A DNA stretch of 64,000 bases, taken from Pontederia crassipes (Eukaryota; Streptophyta; Magnoliopsida; Commelinales; Pontederiaceae). The DNA is taken from contig CM060198.1 of NCBI GenBank assembly GCA_030549335.1, forward strand, positions 52,636,995 through 52,700,994, given 5' to 3'. The notes beneath the pieces are model-generated. The model saw only the letters and a program-made list of their open reading frames with translations. It made no database searches and was not told the origin of the DNA. How positions within the stretch are numbered: position 1 is the first letter of the stretch; the number at the start of each line of letters is the position of its first letter. A program made the translations under genes and the position numbers. This document shows positions 47,728-61,319 of this stretch, piece by piece.

Positions 47728-48942
47728 GTAACACCTCATAATTCAAAATGAAAATGATGATGATGTGTAGCGTTATCAAAAGGGGCATCCACGGGAGGGA
47801 GCGGATGTCCGCATATTTTATTGAAAAAAATACGAACTTACTAATTTTTTTCACAAACTCAAATGACATGAAAAAAATACTCAAGAAATTACTTTCTGAG
47901 GTGGCTCTTGAATGAGGAGAAGCAAATTTTCATCCCTTAAACACTATTTAATTTCACTTTTCACTCATTCCACTAAATTTGTCAAATAGCCACGCGTATT
48001 GCCCCAAAAAGAGTGACACTAATTCAATGCCAATAGGATCAAAATAGTGACATCATTGGGTCGAAGAACTCGACACGTTAATTGCCTCTCAATAGTCACG
48101 AATTAGCGTTGCATTTATGTTACCATCACTCAACATCAATATTGGTGCCTTCTCGATGCCATGTCATCACTAATATCTCTTGCGAGAAAAGACAAATGCG
48201 CGATAAACGATATCATTGCATTGGTGTCCCTAATTCACTCCTCTTGTTTGGTATTCTACTCATTTTCACTGTCTCTTGCTCTTAGCGCACTTGTACTTCT
48301 TGTTGTAGACGAATAAAAAAAGTGAATGATAGGATTGGGATGTGATCAAGGTGTAGGAGAAGGAGAAACTAAGGAGAAGAAAGAAGAAACAATGCAAAAA
48401 ACATTTTCGACAAAAAGATGTACATGTTAAATGATATCTTTTCCATGATATTAGTTCTTTTTTATGTTCTAAATGATAAACTATGACAGAGAATAATGTA
48501 CTATGATTAGGAGGGCATAACATGCATGGTATAGAGAAGTTTTCTATATTGATAGGACTAGATCTTCATGCTTATTAGCTCTAAGTGAGATTTCATATCT
48601 ATAATGACATTTGTGATCCATATCATGATATGACTGAAAATGATAATTCTGTTTTATAACTTGTGATATAGTCAAAACTAGGATGCATGAATTAATGTAA
48701 TCCTTTGATTTATGCCACAAATGCTTAGATTATTAGATATGAGATTGACTATGATTTACTTTTGTTATGGCATAATTTCAGTATTGAACAAGTTGTGGAT
48801 GAACTCCCTTATTGATCTTTATAATAATTATGGACTCAAACTTATATATATATCATTTATGTTGTTTAATGAAATTTTGATTGGAGGAACTAAATGATAC
48901 TTGGATATGTCCTACCATTGGTACTTCTTATATACATATTAT
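47728..48942. other. AT-rich intergenic DNA
   Basis: No gene, RNA or defined repeat is supported in this stretch up to the CACTA terminus. Confidence 0.5.
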
Positions 48943-50600
48943 CACTACAAGAAAATCGCGATTTTCCGACGGATAATTTTCGACAGTTATAACCGTCAGA
49001 AATAATTTATATTATTATTTAATTTTTCGACGATTAGGAACGTCGATATTTCCGACGGATATCCATCCGTCGCAATTTTCGACGACTTTTCCCACGGTTA
49101 CGATCGTCAGAAATAAAAAAAATTAAATTATGTATTTTTTATATTATTATTAAATTTTTTCGACGGATTTTCCGAAGGTCACGACCATCAGAAATAAAAA
49201 ATTTAATTATATAATTTATTATATTATTATTTAATTTATCGACGATTAGGAACGTCGATATTTTCGATGGATATCCATCCGTCGCAAAATCTGCCATAAT
49301 TTTTGAAGGTCGTAACCGTCGGTAAATGTATAATAATATCATATAAAGAGTATTTTATTAATATAACTAGCGACGGTCCAAACTGTCACAATTACCGACG
49401 GTTTTGACCGTTGGTAACGATTACCGACGGTTCAAACCGTCGGTAAAATAAAAAATAAACATTATATATAACTAAATATATTTTTGACGGTCACAACCGT
49501 CGGTAATTATAAAATATTTAATATTTACGTTTTTGACGGTCGAAACCATCGGTAATTAAAATTTCGTTATCCCACTTTTTGTTCCCTTTTCCCACTTTCT
49601 TTCCGCTTTTTCCCTTTATATATATTCCTCCACCCTCTTCTCTCTCTCCCTCCTCCCTCCACTCCTCTCTCTCTCTCCCGGCCGCGAGCACTCTCTCCCG
49701 CGCCGGACGCCGGCAACCCTCTCCCGCACCGGCGTCTCTCTCTCTCTTTCTCTCTCCCGCTCTGTGCCGGCATCTCTCTCTCCGGCCAAAGGTCGCTGTC
49801 GGCCGGATCCGGCCCCCAGTGGCCAACTGGCGGCCGAATCCGGCCTCCAGGCGGCCGGATCGGCCGTCGGGCGTTCGGATCGGCCGCATGGCGGCGGATC
49901 GGCCGCATGGCGGCGGATCGGCTGCCTAGTGACGGATCGGCCGCCTGGCGGCGGATCGGCCGCCGGGCATTCGGATCTGGCCGCCTGGCGGCGGATCCGA
50001 CCTCCAGCGGCCGGATCGGCCGCCGGGCGTTCGGATCCGGCCGCCTGGCGGCGGATCCGACCCCAGCGGCCGGATCGACCGGCTTGCGGCCGGAGCTGGG
50101 CGCGGCCCGATCCGGCCGCTAATTTTTTTATATTTAAAAAATTATTTGCGACAGTTGCGACCGTCAAAAGATTTACGATTGCGACGCCCGTCCAAAGTTT
50201 CGACTGTTGCGACCATCGAAAAGTTACGACGGCTCGAACCGCTGGCCTTTTCCGGCGGTTGCAACCGTCAGAAATTTCGACGGTTCGGACCACCGGCTTT
50301 TTCCGGCGGTTGCAACCATCGGAAATTTCGACAGTTCGGACCGCCGGCCTTTTCCGACGGTTGCAACCGTCGAAAATTTCGACGGTTCGAACCGTCGGGG
50401 ACTTTTCCGGCGGTTTCAACTATCGGAAAATTTCGACGGGTCGAACCGTCGGGGACTATTCCGACGGCCAGAACCGTCGATATTTTCGACGAATTTTTTT
50501 CAACCGTCGCAAATTTGTTTGCGACGAGCATTTTTCCGACGGATCGATTCCGACTGAAAAACCATCGATAATTGCGTTACCGACGGTTTTCATGCACATG
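48943..50600. mobile_element. CACTA (En/Spm) element end with hairpin subterminal repeats
   Basis: The terminus CACTACAAGAAAA at 48943 is the standard plant CACTA inverted-repeat end. It is followed by dense copies of the palindromic unit CGACGGTT(n)AACCGTCGG and its variants at 48960-49560 and again at 50140-50590. Between them (49560-50120) lies a CT-rich stretch and then a GC-rich tandem array built from CGGATC(C/G)GGCCG and TGGCGGCGGATC words. No matching right-hand end CTTGTAGTG and no transposase were found, so the element is truncated or its right end is not recognisable; the right boundary given is where the repeats stop. Confidence 0.85.
49850..50120. repeat. GC-rich tandem array inside the CACTA element
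   Basis: Words such as GGCGGCGGATCGGCCG and GGGCGTTCGGATC recur about every 30-60 bases. Open frames here on both strands (Arg/Ala/Gly-rich) reflect the repeat and are not genes. Confidence 0.75.
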
Positions 50601-52151
50601 GGTTGATTTATCATGATCGATTAGAAAATTGGACGTCCAAAAAAGTTTCGATCGAGAGTCAATAGTCTTCATACCGAAGGATCGCTCCTCCAAATGGGCA
50701 TCCATTCTGAAGTGAACGGGTTGACCACTCGACGAAATTTCATGATCGTTGTATCAAACGTTTGGATGTTTTATTATACCAAACATCCACTATGAACATA
50801 GATTGACCTCTATGATATGATGATGAGAAAGATATTAATCTCATTTAGGTCAGGTGTTCGATCATCAAATCGGTCGTTTGAATTAGATAGAGACTCTCAC
50901 TTTGATCTAATGGACGTCCACTCACTAAATCGGGCGCCCAATGGTCTAGAACATCAGACATCGACTCCATAGACCGGGCGTCCAAAATATACAGATATTT
51001 GTATTTTTTTATTAACAGACGATCTTTCATCAGGATAGGCATTTGAAACTCTCAGATGACCGAGACACCTCTCAAACTTTTACTTTATCAAATGTCCACC
51101 CACTAGACTGGACGCCTAATGATGAAATTCGTTGAGAGAGTTCAAAAAAGAACCAAACATCCATTTTATGGATCAGACGTCAGAAACTCCGACAACAACT
51201 ATATGCATTTCTTTTACTTAATTTGATGGGCATCGAATCTTACTTATCTATTTCATGCATTTTTATATGACCCCTATAGTTGATGTTGATCCAGCTTTAT
51301 CACTTGATTTGCTCTTTATGGTCTAAAGATAGGTTAATGTTAAGGAAAGATAAAGATGTAATATTTGTATTTCCTTTGCCTATACCTATGAATTGGGTGG
51401 AACTACGTAAATATGTTAAATGGAGGGATAAGTAGCTATTTGTACTTGTGCTCCTATTCCTATTATGCGTGACTCCTCCATCTTAAAGAATGAAGATGAT
51501 TTCTATATCATTGTGTGATGCAATCCTCTCCTTTTAAGGGTATGACATTGATCTATCATGGCCTATGGCATGTATTGTACTATTTCGTAAGACACATCCT
51601 TAATAAATCGAGAGCTCTTCCAATAATAATAAGATGACTATATGACTATGATGCTCAATATGGAGGAACCTAGTTACCAAAGGTATAAATATGGAGAAAA
51701 CTAAATTTCCTAATTACTTACTTTCATGATGTTATTTCCCTTCCATTGGGAGAGATAAGGCTCTAAAAGACCTTAATAAGGGTCTATTGATAATTCCCTT
51801 AGAATCAATTTCACTTCTATATTGTTGTACAAAAATGGGCTATGATATTCTTCATAAAGCTCATACTCGGATTATGCTTTATTGTTTATATGATCCCTTT
51901 TATACATGATTACCTAAGTTATGATTTATTAGTGCATATACCTAAAGGGCATGTTTTTATGACTTACTTGTAAACACGTTAAACATTATTGCTTCAGTGA
52001 TTGTTGTTTTCCTCTGTGTTGATCCCTATAGATATTGATTAGCATGTATGGCTTTTTTTGATGTGTATGTGCAGTGTTATGACTCGGGCGTGTGCACATG
52101 GACGGACCCATATGTCGTTATATGATGTATTGTCTTGTATTATGTTGTATG
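50601..52151. other. Repeat-like DNA of unknown family
   Basis: This has moderately repetitive wording (GGACGTCC, GGGCGTCCA, ATCGGGCGCC phrases) and no open frame of note. It may be the interior of the CACTA element or another element, and it is the host into which the LTR retrotransposon inserted: the sequence resumes at 60543. Confidence 0.4.
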
Positions 52152-54758
52152 TGTAACGACCCGATTTTTAGGATATAATAAATGAATATTTTTTCATTTT
52201 ATTTTGAAAAAATAAGGCCATTAATATTATTATAATTAATAATTCCGAAAATAAAGAAAAATAGAAAAGGAGTTTAATTATGGATAAGATGTATTATGGA
52301 ATTATTTAATTAAATTTGGAATTATTTAATTATTAAAATAAATTAGAATTGTTAAAAGAGATTAATTAAAAGATAAAATTTGATTGGGATTGGAAGTTAT
52401 AGATAGGATTGGAAAATATGTCCCTATAAATAAACCTTGAGGGTCAGCCGTCAAAGGAATTTTATTCTCTTTGGTTCTCGATGTTCGGCGGCAGAGGCAT
52501 GACGTCGAGGTGACAGAATGCGTGATTCGATGCCAAACGACTAGATATGAAACGAGGTACGCAGGGGGGATCCGTAGGATTATTTAATAATTGATTATTC
52601 TTTTTGGTACTATTGTTATCGGGCAGACAAAAATGTAAAAGTATTTTATTAGTATTATGACGTAATGTTTCACAGTACGAAATTGATTAGAACAGATTTA
52701 CTACGACATTAATTTCTTGCCGGGTGATTTTCATATCACAAAAAAAAGGAGAAGAAATAATAAAGCTTCGGATGGAAGGCGTAAAGGTTAGAAGAAAGTA
52801 AAATTTGAACCTATTTTTCGTACGGACGTACAGAGAAGAAAAACTAAAGAGAAAAAAAAAGAATTGAAGGATTGTTGGGCAAGAGAAGAGAAAAACAATA
52901 AAGTTGATAAGATATTGCTCAAAACACAAAAAAAAAGGAGTACGTAAGGGAGTAAAGAATTGGAGAGAGAAGATGTGGGGGGTGTAAAGAATTGGAGAGA
53001 GAAGAGGTGAGGGCGTTGGTGAAGTGGAGAGAGAAATTGACAAAAAAAAAGAAGAAATAGGTTTATGGAAGAAAGAGATAAGTAGATACAGAAATATTTT
53101 TGTAAAAAGAAAATAATAAAGAAGTGATAGTTGGCGGCCAGAGGAGGTAAGAGAGAGAATTAAGAGAAAGACAAAAACCAAAAGAAAGAAAAGGGCAATG
53201 AAGGCGCTCAAGTGAATAGGAGAAAAAAAACAAAATAAGAATAATAGGATATCTCGGCCACCAAAAAGGAATAGAAAATAATATATATATATATATATAT
53301 ATATATTTACTGAGAGAGAAATCAGGGACTCACTTATTTTGATATGATTAGTAATAGTTAATTGATAATTTTATTATAATTATATTATATTATTATTATT
53401 TATTAATTGTTTTATTTATTCTTATTATATTATTATTGATTGTGCTAATCATATCGTTATGATTTCTGATTATATTCTTATCATATATAATCATTATATC
53501 AGATCATATCATCATCATATTTGATCATATTTTATTATCATATTCAACCTTACTGATCCAATAGTCTTTTTATTGGGTCTTGTTTCACCTAAATTAAATT
53601 GCTAAAAGATAGACGTCTTAGGTAAATAAGATAAAAGCTGAAAGCTGCTGGATCTCCATGTTCTCTGATTGTCTTCAAGCCCCCGGACCATATTGTTATT
53701 GAATTGAATGGGGCAGATAATGGACCTAAAGGTTTGAGACGCCATCATCCTTTAGAGAAGCTATGGTTGTCCTGTGTTTGGTCATGGTCCCCCGCCATTC
53801 ACGAATAATTGTTAGCGATATATTGTTGGGTGGCTTGACGTGGCACTGATTCCCCACTGGCCTACATGAAAGAGACATAAAGTTTCCTTAATTGACCAAG
53901 CGCTCCCATTGAATTGGATAACTCCGAACATTGTAAATTGAATTAAATTAAAATCAAATCGAATTGAGTTGGATTGAAATCGAATTGAATAGATCATGGT
54001 CATTTGGATACTGGCGTTGACTGGATTGCCTCCGCCCATTGAATCGAATGGAATTGTTATTGACCAATGACCATTGATATTGAATTGAAAATTATTAAAT
54101 TGAATGTCATAGTGATCAGACATTTAATTGCTAAATCAATATTGATCGATCATCTGATCTTTTTCTGATCTTTCCTATTGATTTATGACTTTATTGTCCT
54201 ATTATTATATTGAATCATCGATCCAATTGATTAGGCAACTATTAATTGCTATCTCTATTGATTGATCTTTTGACCATAACTTGATATAGTTGCTCATATT
54301 GATAAATCATTATATTGTAAATTGATTATTGTATTGATTGCTCAATTGACTCGTCATTGATTATATCTTATTTTCGATTGAGCATATTGATTATTTAGTA
54401 GACCTTACGTACTGAGTATTTTTATACTCATGGATATTTCCCTGTACCTGGATCCGTGCAGGTGAGAGTACTTTGGTAGAGGATGATCCTGCAGGTGGCT
54501 AAGCTCAGTGATAGACAGATGTTGCACATGTTCTAGATTGAGTTATCTAGTTTTTATTATTTCCACATTTATTAGAATTGTGAACTTATTAATATTTTAA
54601 TTATTTTGAATATAATGAATTATTAGTTGTTATTATTGAAAAAAAGTCTTCCGCATTTATTGTTTATATTCCGCAAAAAAAATGTATTATGAAAATTGAG
54701 TAGCGCCTTTGGGACGACTCTGAGCACGTGAAAGTCACGTGGGTCTCGGGGCGTTACT
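52152..54758 (+). repeat. 5' LTR
   Basis: This LTR of about 2607 bases is unusually long and AT-rich. It contains a purine-rich stretch (52740-53270), a TA microsatellite (53280-53306) and ATTGAATTGA-rich DNA. Near its end is the palindrome CACGTGAAAGTCACGTG (54725-54741). Confidence 0.95.
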
Positions 54759-55135
54759 GAAGGTATCAGAGCCTAAGGAGAGACACTTTTTAGCTGTCTC
54801 TAATAGATAGAATTGAGCACATGTGCAACTGTCACGAGCAACCACTACAGCCATCCAGTAGGGTCAAGTAAGTTTTCATTATGATATTGTTACTGAATTC
54901 TTACTTATTAAATTGTATTATATTATTTATTGTTGGGTGAGCACAGATGTCTCCCAAGTTGATGACCTTTCATCAATTTTATCGTGGACCGAGAAGTAGA
55001 TATCGATGATCCAATTCTCAAGGTACACAGGAGGATGGCCAAGCGGCCCAAGGCCCACGAGTAAATAATGAATGGATCAATGAACATCAAGAGGAACGTT
55101 CGAACCATGGATCATCATCATATGAATCTCGTTCA

Positions 55136-55868
55136 ATGTACAGAGACTATAGTAATACTAAGAGTCATGATGTTCCCCTTCACGATAAACGAAAAGAGAC
55201 TGTTAAGCGTTTTCTCAACGTACAGCCTCCCCAATTTGATGGGAAGGGCAACTTCGAGAAAGCCTATAGGTGGCAGAAAGAAATTGGCCAAACTCTAGTG
55301 AAGATGGACTGCGGTGAGAACTGCAAGACTATATGTGCTACGAGGCGTTTAACAGGTGACGCTAAGCATTGGTGGAACGCAACAAAGGTTGGCACATTCT
55401 CCGAAAAGGACCTGATTCCTTGAAGATAGTTTAAAAAGATATTCAAGGATCGTTATTTACCTGTTTCCCGAAGAGCGAGAAAATGAAAGGAATATCGAGA
55501 TCTACAACAGGATACCATGACAGTCGAGGACTACAAGATCGAATTCTTAAAATTGGAGAAGTATGGTACTCGACGTCAATCAGAGAGAAATCGCGTTAAG
55601 CAATGGGTGGAAGGTCTCAAGCCAAGCCTCCGAGGACGGGTAAAATGTTGTAACTATCAGACCCTTCAAGTTGCGAAAGAGTTTGCTACCATGCTTGAAA
55701 ATGACGATATAACAAATGCAACTCAACCGAATCAAGAGGATATAGATAATGATCAGAATCATATTTGGAGTAAAGATAGAAGACATCAAATAAGAGAGAA
55801 GCGACGTCAAGAAAACTACAACCGAGGAAGGCTTAATCACCCAAATAAATTGATATATTATGACATAT
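55136..55868 (+). pseudogene. Gag relic of the LTR retrotransposon
   Basis: The first open part (55136-55423) contains the gag-type phrases PPQFDGKGNFEKAYRW and TGDAKHWWNATKVG, which match the plant retrotransposon gag domain. The frame is then interrupted by several stops between about 55420 and 55490. It resumes at 55517 with MTVEDYKIEFLKLEKY and WVEGLKPSLRGRVK, the second half of the same domain. No zinc knuckle, protease or intact polymerase follows. The protein cannot be made as one piece. Confidence 0.8.
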
Positions 55869-55869
55869 G

Positions 55870-57923
55870 ACTTGAAGCTTAATCAAGTCGAAATTGTAAT
55901 CTCCACTCCAACTAGTCTTTAGATATTTTGTATATCCAAATAGCATGTGTTATATGGAATGAATATAGTTTATAATTTACTTTTCATTAAAAAAAATAAT
56001 TGACCATTGAAAAGTAGAGTGTTTAATGGAAGCACTCATATGACAATATTTCTAAGGAGATTATCGATTAGTTGGTGCTCATAATTTACCGTAAAAAGTC
56101 GAGCACTCAAACTCAATAGAAAAAGTGATGACGCACAAACATAATGGTATGGAGGAAGGACAACATCCAAATATGTTAAGAAATTATAGTATAGTTGTTA
56201 CTACATTGGCTAACCCAAGATTGAGGACATTCTAATATATTCGTCGAGCTTAGAGGGACATGCAAAATATTTGCATATCGCACTGCAAACATTAAGAGAA
56301 ATAAGTATGCGCCAAAGTATCGAAATACAAATTTTGGCAGAATGAGATAATGTTCTCCAGAAATATCGCATAGATAGAATATCAAAAGATGAATGCTATA
56401 ATCAAATGGATTCAACCAAATGACGTGTTAAAGAGGAAAAAAAAGCCTCCTTAGACTTGCAGAATATTAGCGGAGAGTCGCACCAGATTACTACACGATA
56501 GTATTGCCATGGACGAACATCACCAAGAAGGACAAAAAGATATAAAAAATTGGAATGGCTCAGGAAAGGCTAAAAATATGTTTTAAGAATTGGAGAAGAA
56601 ATTGACAACGATGTTCTTCTTTTGAAAAGACCTTCAGGCCGAGGTTATGTCGCCCACAACTATGCATACAACTCCCGCATGGCATGAGTCTTGATGCTAT
56701 ATAGGAAGAAGATAGTTGCCAACACATTAAGACGATTAGATATCGGATTAGCAATTGTGGTCTTCACCCCAAGAATCGGTGACACAATGTGTAGGGTGAA
56801 GAGTTTGAATTCTCCACGAACCACCAAAGTTGAGGTACACTTCCGAACATTTGTCGAAAAAAGGGAGCAAATTATTGAAAGATTACGAGTTTGTCAAAGC
56901 AAACTCAATTGAGCATATCTTAAGCAGAAAGGTCACTTGCTCATTTGGCGGTGAGTCGATAGAATATGAGCATTGAGCAATTGTATCATCCAAGTCAGTC
57001 TAGTGACCAACAGTGATGGTGCAAGGATAGCAACACATCTTACATGCGATCGAAATTACTATGGAAGGTCGGCAAATGAAAGTGAAGCATCAGAGGTCAC
57101 ATGGTGTACTACAAGAGCTTGAAAATCCTCAATAGTATTGAAAAGAAAAATAACGATGGATGTTATTAGAGGGCTCAGCATAGACACAATATGATATAGA
57201 TAATAGAGGATTGATGTGTTAAGATAGTCGATGTCATGCCCATTAGAGAAATGTTAGTCCATCAAAAGCCTCATGGACATTCATTTTTTTAAGGAGATTA
57301 TCCGACTACATGGAGTACTGATCCATTGCGTCGGATAAGAATTTACAGTGCATAACCCAATTCTGATGGAGCATATATAGAGCAATTGGGATGTGGTTGA
57401 ATTTCTACGTCACCATCCATCCACATATGGATGAGTAGTTTGAATGGACAATTCAGGCCTTAGAAAAATATGTTTTGGGATTGTGCATTGGACTGGAGTG
57501 AAAGTTGGAACAACCAACTCCAGCCGGTAGAGTTAGTATGTGGCAATAGTCACCACTCCGACATTAGGCATAGCACCGTCGCAGACATTTATATATAGTA
57601 GATCATGTCACCCACGTTGGAGCAAAGTTGATGCATAGTAGTTATTGTCACAAAAAGAAATAATTGAAGGAATATTGATAAAATTTATCTCATCAAAAAA
57701 TGTTGAAGGCAATCTATGTGAGACAGAAATAGTAGGCTAACATAGTGGGATCATAAGAATCGAATCGGAATGGAGATCTGACATAGGTATGACATATAAA
57801 GATGACGATGACTTTTGAGGAGTAACAGTTGAGATGAGAAAGGATTTCTCATATTCGTTAAATAGATGATATAGTTTTCTTTACGCAAATTCGAGGACGA
57901 ATTTATTTTTAAGGATGTTATGA
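55870..57923 (+). pseudogene. Degraded pol region of the LTR retrotransposon
   Basis: No long frame remains. An integrase-core-like phrase is visible near 57285 (GGAGATTATCCGACTACATG, the usual xEIxRLHGxP segment) with mutations. Reverse transcriptase and RNase H were not recognised. The region is too short for a full pol gene, so deletions have occurred. Confidence 0.6.
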
Positions 57924-60542
57924 TGTAACGACCTGATTTTTAGGATATAATAAATGAATATTTTTTCATTTTATTTTGAAAAAATAAGGCCATTAATATT
58001 ATTATAATTAATAATTCCGAAAATAAAGAAAAATAGAAAAGGAGTTTAATTATGGATAAGATGTATTATGGAATTATTTAATTAATTTTGGAATTATTTA
58101 ATTATTAAAATAAATTAGAATTATTAAAAGAGATTAATTAAAAGATAAAATTTGATTGAGATTGGAAGTTATAGATAAGATTGGAAAATATGTCCCTATA
58201 AATAAACCTTGAGGGTCAGCCGTCAAAGGAATTTTATTCTCTTTGGTTCTCGATGTTCGGCGGCAGAGGCATGACGTCGAGGTGACAGAATGCGTGATTC
58301 GATGCCAAACGACTAGATATGAAACGAGGTACGCAGGGGGGATCCGTAGGATTATTTAATAATTGATTATTCTTTTTGGTACTATTGTTATCGGGCAGAC
58401 AAAAATGTAAAAGTATTTTATTAGTATTATGATGTAATGTTTCACAGTACGAAATTGATTAGAACAGATTTACTACGACATTAATTTCTTGCCGGGTGAT
58501 TTTCATATCACAAAAAAAAGGAGAAGAAATAATAAAGCTTCGGATGGAAGGCGTAAAGGTTAGAAGAAAGTAAAATTTGAACCTATTTTTCGTACGGACG
58601 TACAGAGAAGAAAAACTAAAGAGAAAAAAAAAGAATTGAAGGATTGTTGGGCAAGAGAAGAGAAAAACAATAAAGTTGATAAGATATTGCTCAAAACACA
58701 AAAAAAAGGAGTACGTAAGGGAGTAAAGAATTGGAGAGAGAAGATGTGGGGGGTGTAAAGAATTGGAGAGAAGAGGTGAGGGCGTTGGTGAAGTGGAGAG
58801 AGAAATTGACAAAAAAAAAGAAGAAATAGGTTTATGGAAGAAAGAGATAAGTAGATACAGAAATATTTTTGTAAAAAGAAAATAATAAAGAAGTGATAGT
58901 TGGCGGCCAGAGGAGGTAAGAGAGAGAATTAAGAGAAAGACAAAAACCAAAAGAAAGAAAAGGGCAATGAAGGCGCTCAAGTGAATAGGAGAAAAAAAAA
59001 ACAAAATAAGAATAATAGGATATCTCGGCCACCAAAAAGGAATAGAAAATAATATATATATATATATATATATTTACTGAGAGAGAAATCAGGGACTCAC
59101 TTATTTTGATATGATTAGTAATAGTTAATTGATAATTTTATTATAATTATATTATATTATTATTATTTATTAATTGTAAAGTTATTATTTATTCTGATTA
59201 TATTATTATTGATTGTGCTAATCATATCATTATGATTTCTGATTATATTCTTATCATATATAATCATTATATCAGATCATATCATCATCATATTTGATCA
59301 TATTTTGTTATCATATTCAATCTTACTGATCCTGTAGTCTTTTTATTGGGTCTTATTTCACCTAAATTAAATTGCTAAAAGATAGACGTCTTAGGTAAAT
59401 AAGATAAAAGCTGAAAGCTGCTGGATCTCCATGTTCTCTGATGTCTCCAAGCTCCCGGGCCATATTGTTATTGAATTGAATTGAATTGAATGGGGCAGAT
59501 AGTGGACCTAAAGGTTTGAGGCGCCATCATCCTTTAGAGAAGCTATGGTTGTCTTGTGTTTGGTCATGGTCCCCCGCCATTCACGAATAATTGTTAGCGC
59601 TATATTGTTGGGTGACTTACCGTGGCACTGATCCCCCACTGGCCTACATGAAAGAGACATGGAGTTTCCTTAATTGACCGAGCGTTCCCATTGAATTGGA
59701 TAACTCCGAACATTGTAAATTGAATTAAATTAAAATCGAATCGAATTGAGTTGGTTTGAAATCGAATTGAATAGATCATGGTCATTTGGATACTAGCGTT
59801 GACTGGCATTGCCTCCGCCCATTGAATCGAATGGAATTGTTATTGACCAATGACCATTGATATTGAATTGAAAATTGTTAAATTGAATAGTGTCATAGTG
59901 ATCAGACATTTAATTGCTAAATCAATATTGATCGATCATCTGATCTTTTTCTGATCCTTCCTATTGATTTATGACTTTATTGTCCTATTATTATATTGAA
60001 TCATCGATCCAATTGATTAGGCAATTATTAATTGCTATCTCTATTGATTGATCTTTTGACCATAACTTGATATAGTTGCTCATATTGATAAATCGTTATA
60101 TTGTAAATTGATTATTGTATTGATTGCTCAATTGACTCATCATTGATTATATCTTATTTTCGATTAAGCATATTGATTGTTTAGTAGACCCTACGTACTG
60201 AGTATTTTTATACTCATGGATATTTCCATGTACCTGGATTCGTGCAAGTGAGAGTACTTTGGTAGAGGATGATCCTGCAGGTGGCTATGCTCAGTGATAG
60301 ACAGATGTTGCACATGTTCTAGATTGAGTTGTCTAGTTTTTATTATTTCCGCATTTATTAGAATTGTGAACTTATTAATATTTTAATTATTTTGAATATA
60401 ATGAATTATTAGCTGTTATTATTGAAAAAAGTCTTTCGCATTTATTGTTTATATTCCGCAAAAAAATATATTAAGAAAATTGAGTAGCGCCTTTGGGACG
60501 ACTCTGAGCACGTGAAAGTCACGTGGGTCTCGGGGCGTTACA
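57924..60542 (+). repeat. 3' LTR
   Basis: About 2619 bases, collinear with the 5' LTR over its whole length. Differences are scattered substitutions, a shorter TA tract (59053-59070) and a few short indels (for example near 58770 and 59175). It ends CGTTACA at 60542. Confidence 0.95.
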
Positions 60543-61319
60543 GTATGCAAGCCTCATTTATATAGTTCATGTGACTAATGATGTATTTGCGGTGGAAATT
60601 GCATTGTATTTGTTATTTAGATATCTATGAGCTTCCACATTTATGTATTATTGTTTAGGATTCTGTAGTTATATACTATTTTTTGTCTTTCACAAAAATG
60701 TTGGTAATTAATTATGGTCGATAGAGATGTAAAGTCCACGTAACCACCTTGAAAGGAGATATTGACCATATGACGAGAGTTAAATTTCGGAGCATTATAA
60801 ATAATTTGAACAAAAAATTATTTTAATTGTTGAAAGAAATAATCATGCAAAATAATTAATGGTGAGGATTAATAATGAAAAAAAGTTCAATGATAAGAAA
60901 AATATTAGATCCAAAGTTAGACGCGCACAAACTACCTTTAATTTACGTGTGTAAAGTAATTGAATATAATCATGAATATCTTCTATCAAGATTCGAGGTC
61001 CAAATTTTTTTGACAAGTATAGATATTTGTTCCAGAAAAAGCTTTATGACCTATTATTTGACAAGTCAATAGATTTTTTTTTTTTCAATAGGAATGGGCA
61101 AAAAATATGCAATTACATAATCTACTAGTGATTGTACAGGGAACTAAAGGATACCCACATTATAGAAGAACCCATTTAATCCTAAAAAGATACGAGTCAA
61201 GACAAGCAAGTGGAATTGTAAACACATGGATGCTTGAAGTGGATGAAATTGTCGTTCGAGCCAAAGCTTGTGCCACATTGTTGGCTTCTCTGAAGACGTG
61301 TTTAATGATCACTATCTAG
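60543..61319. other. AT-rich DNA downstream of the LTR element
   Basis: This continues the sequence interrupted at 52151. No gene is supported. Confidence 0.45.

Larger units (their letters stand above)
52152..60542 (+). mobile_element. Ty3/gypsy-type LTR retrotransposon, complete ends, defective interior
   Basis: Two LTRs of about 2.6 kb flank a 3.2 kb interior. The 5-base target duplication GTATG is present at 52147-52151 and 60543-60547. LTRs start TGTAACG and the 3' one ends CGTTACA; the 5' LTR ends in CT instead of CA. The primer-binding site at 54761 (AGGTATCAGAGC) fits initiator tRNA-Met. The interior begins with a gag relic and ends with a degraded integrase phrase near 57285-57345 and a Ty3/gypsy-style TTCGAGGACGAATTTATTTT just before a weak polypurine tract. 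LTR copies differ at only a few positions per hundred bases by eye, so insertion was recent although coding capacity is lost. Confidence 0.95.

Noticed and set aside
49616-50606. Long overlapping open frames on both strands (267 and 280 codons)
   Set aside because: They run through the GC-rich tandem array and hairpin repeats of the CACTA element; the products are low-complexity Arg/Ala/Pro/Thr repeats without a domain.
52687-53211. 174-codon minus-strand frame, repeated as 181 codons at 58459-59004
   Set aside because: It is the complement of a purine-rich stretch in the LTR, giving a Phe/Leu/Ser-rich product. Its presence in both LTR copies reflects LTR duplication, not a gene family.
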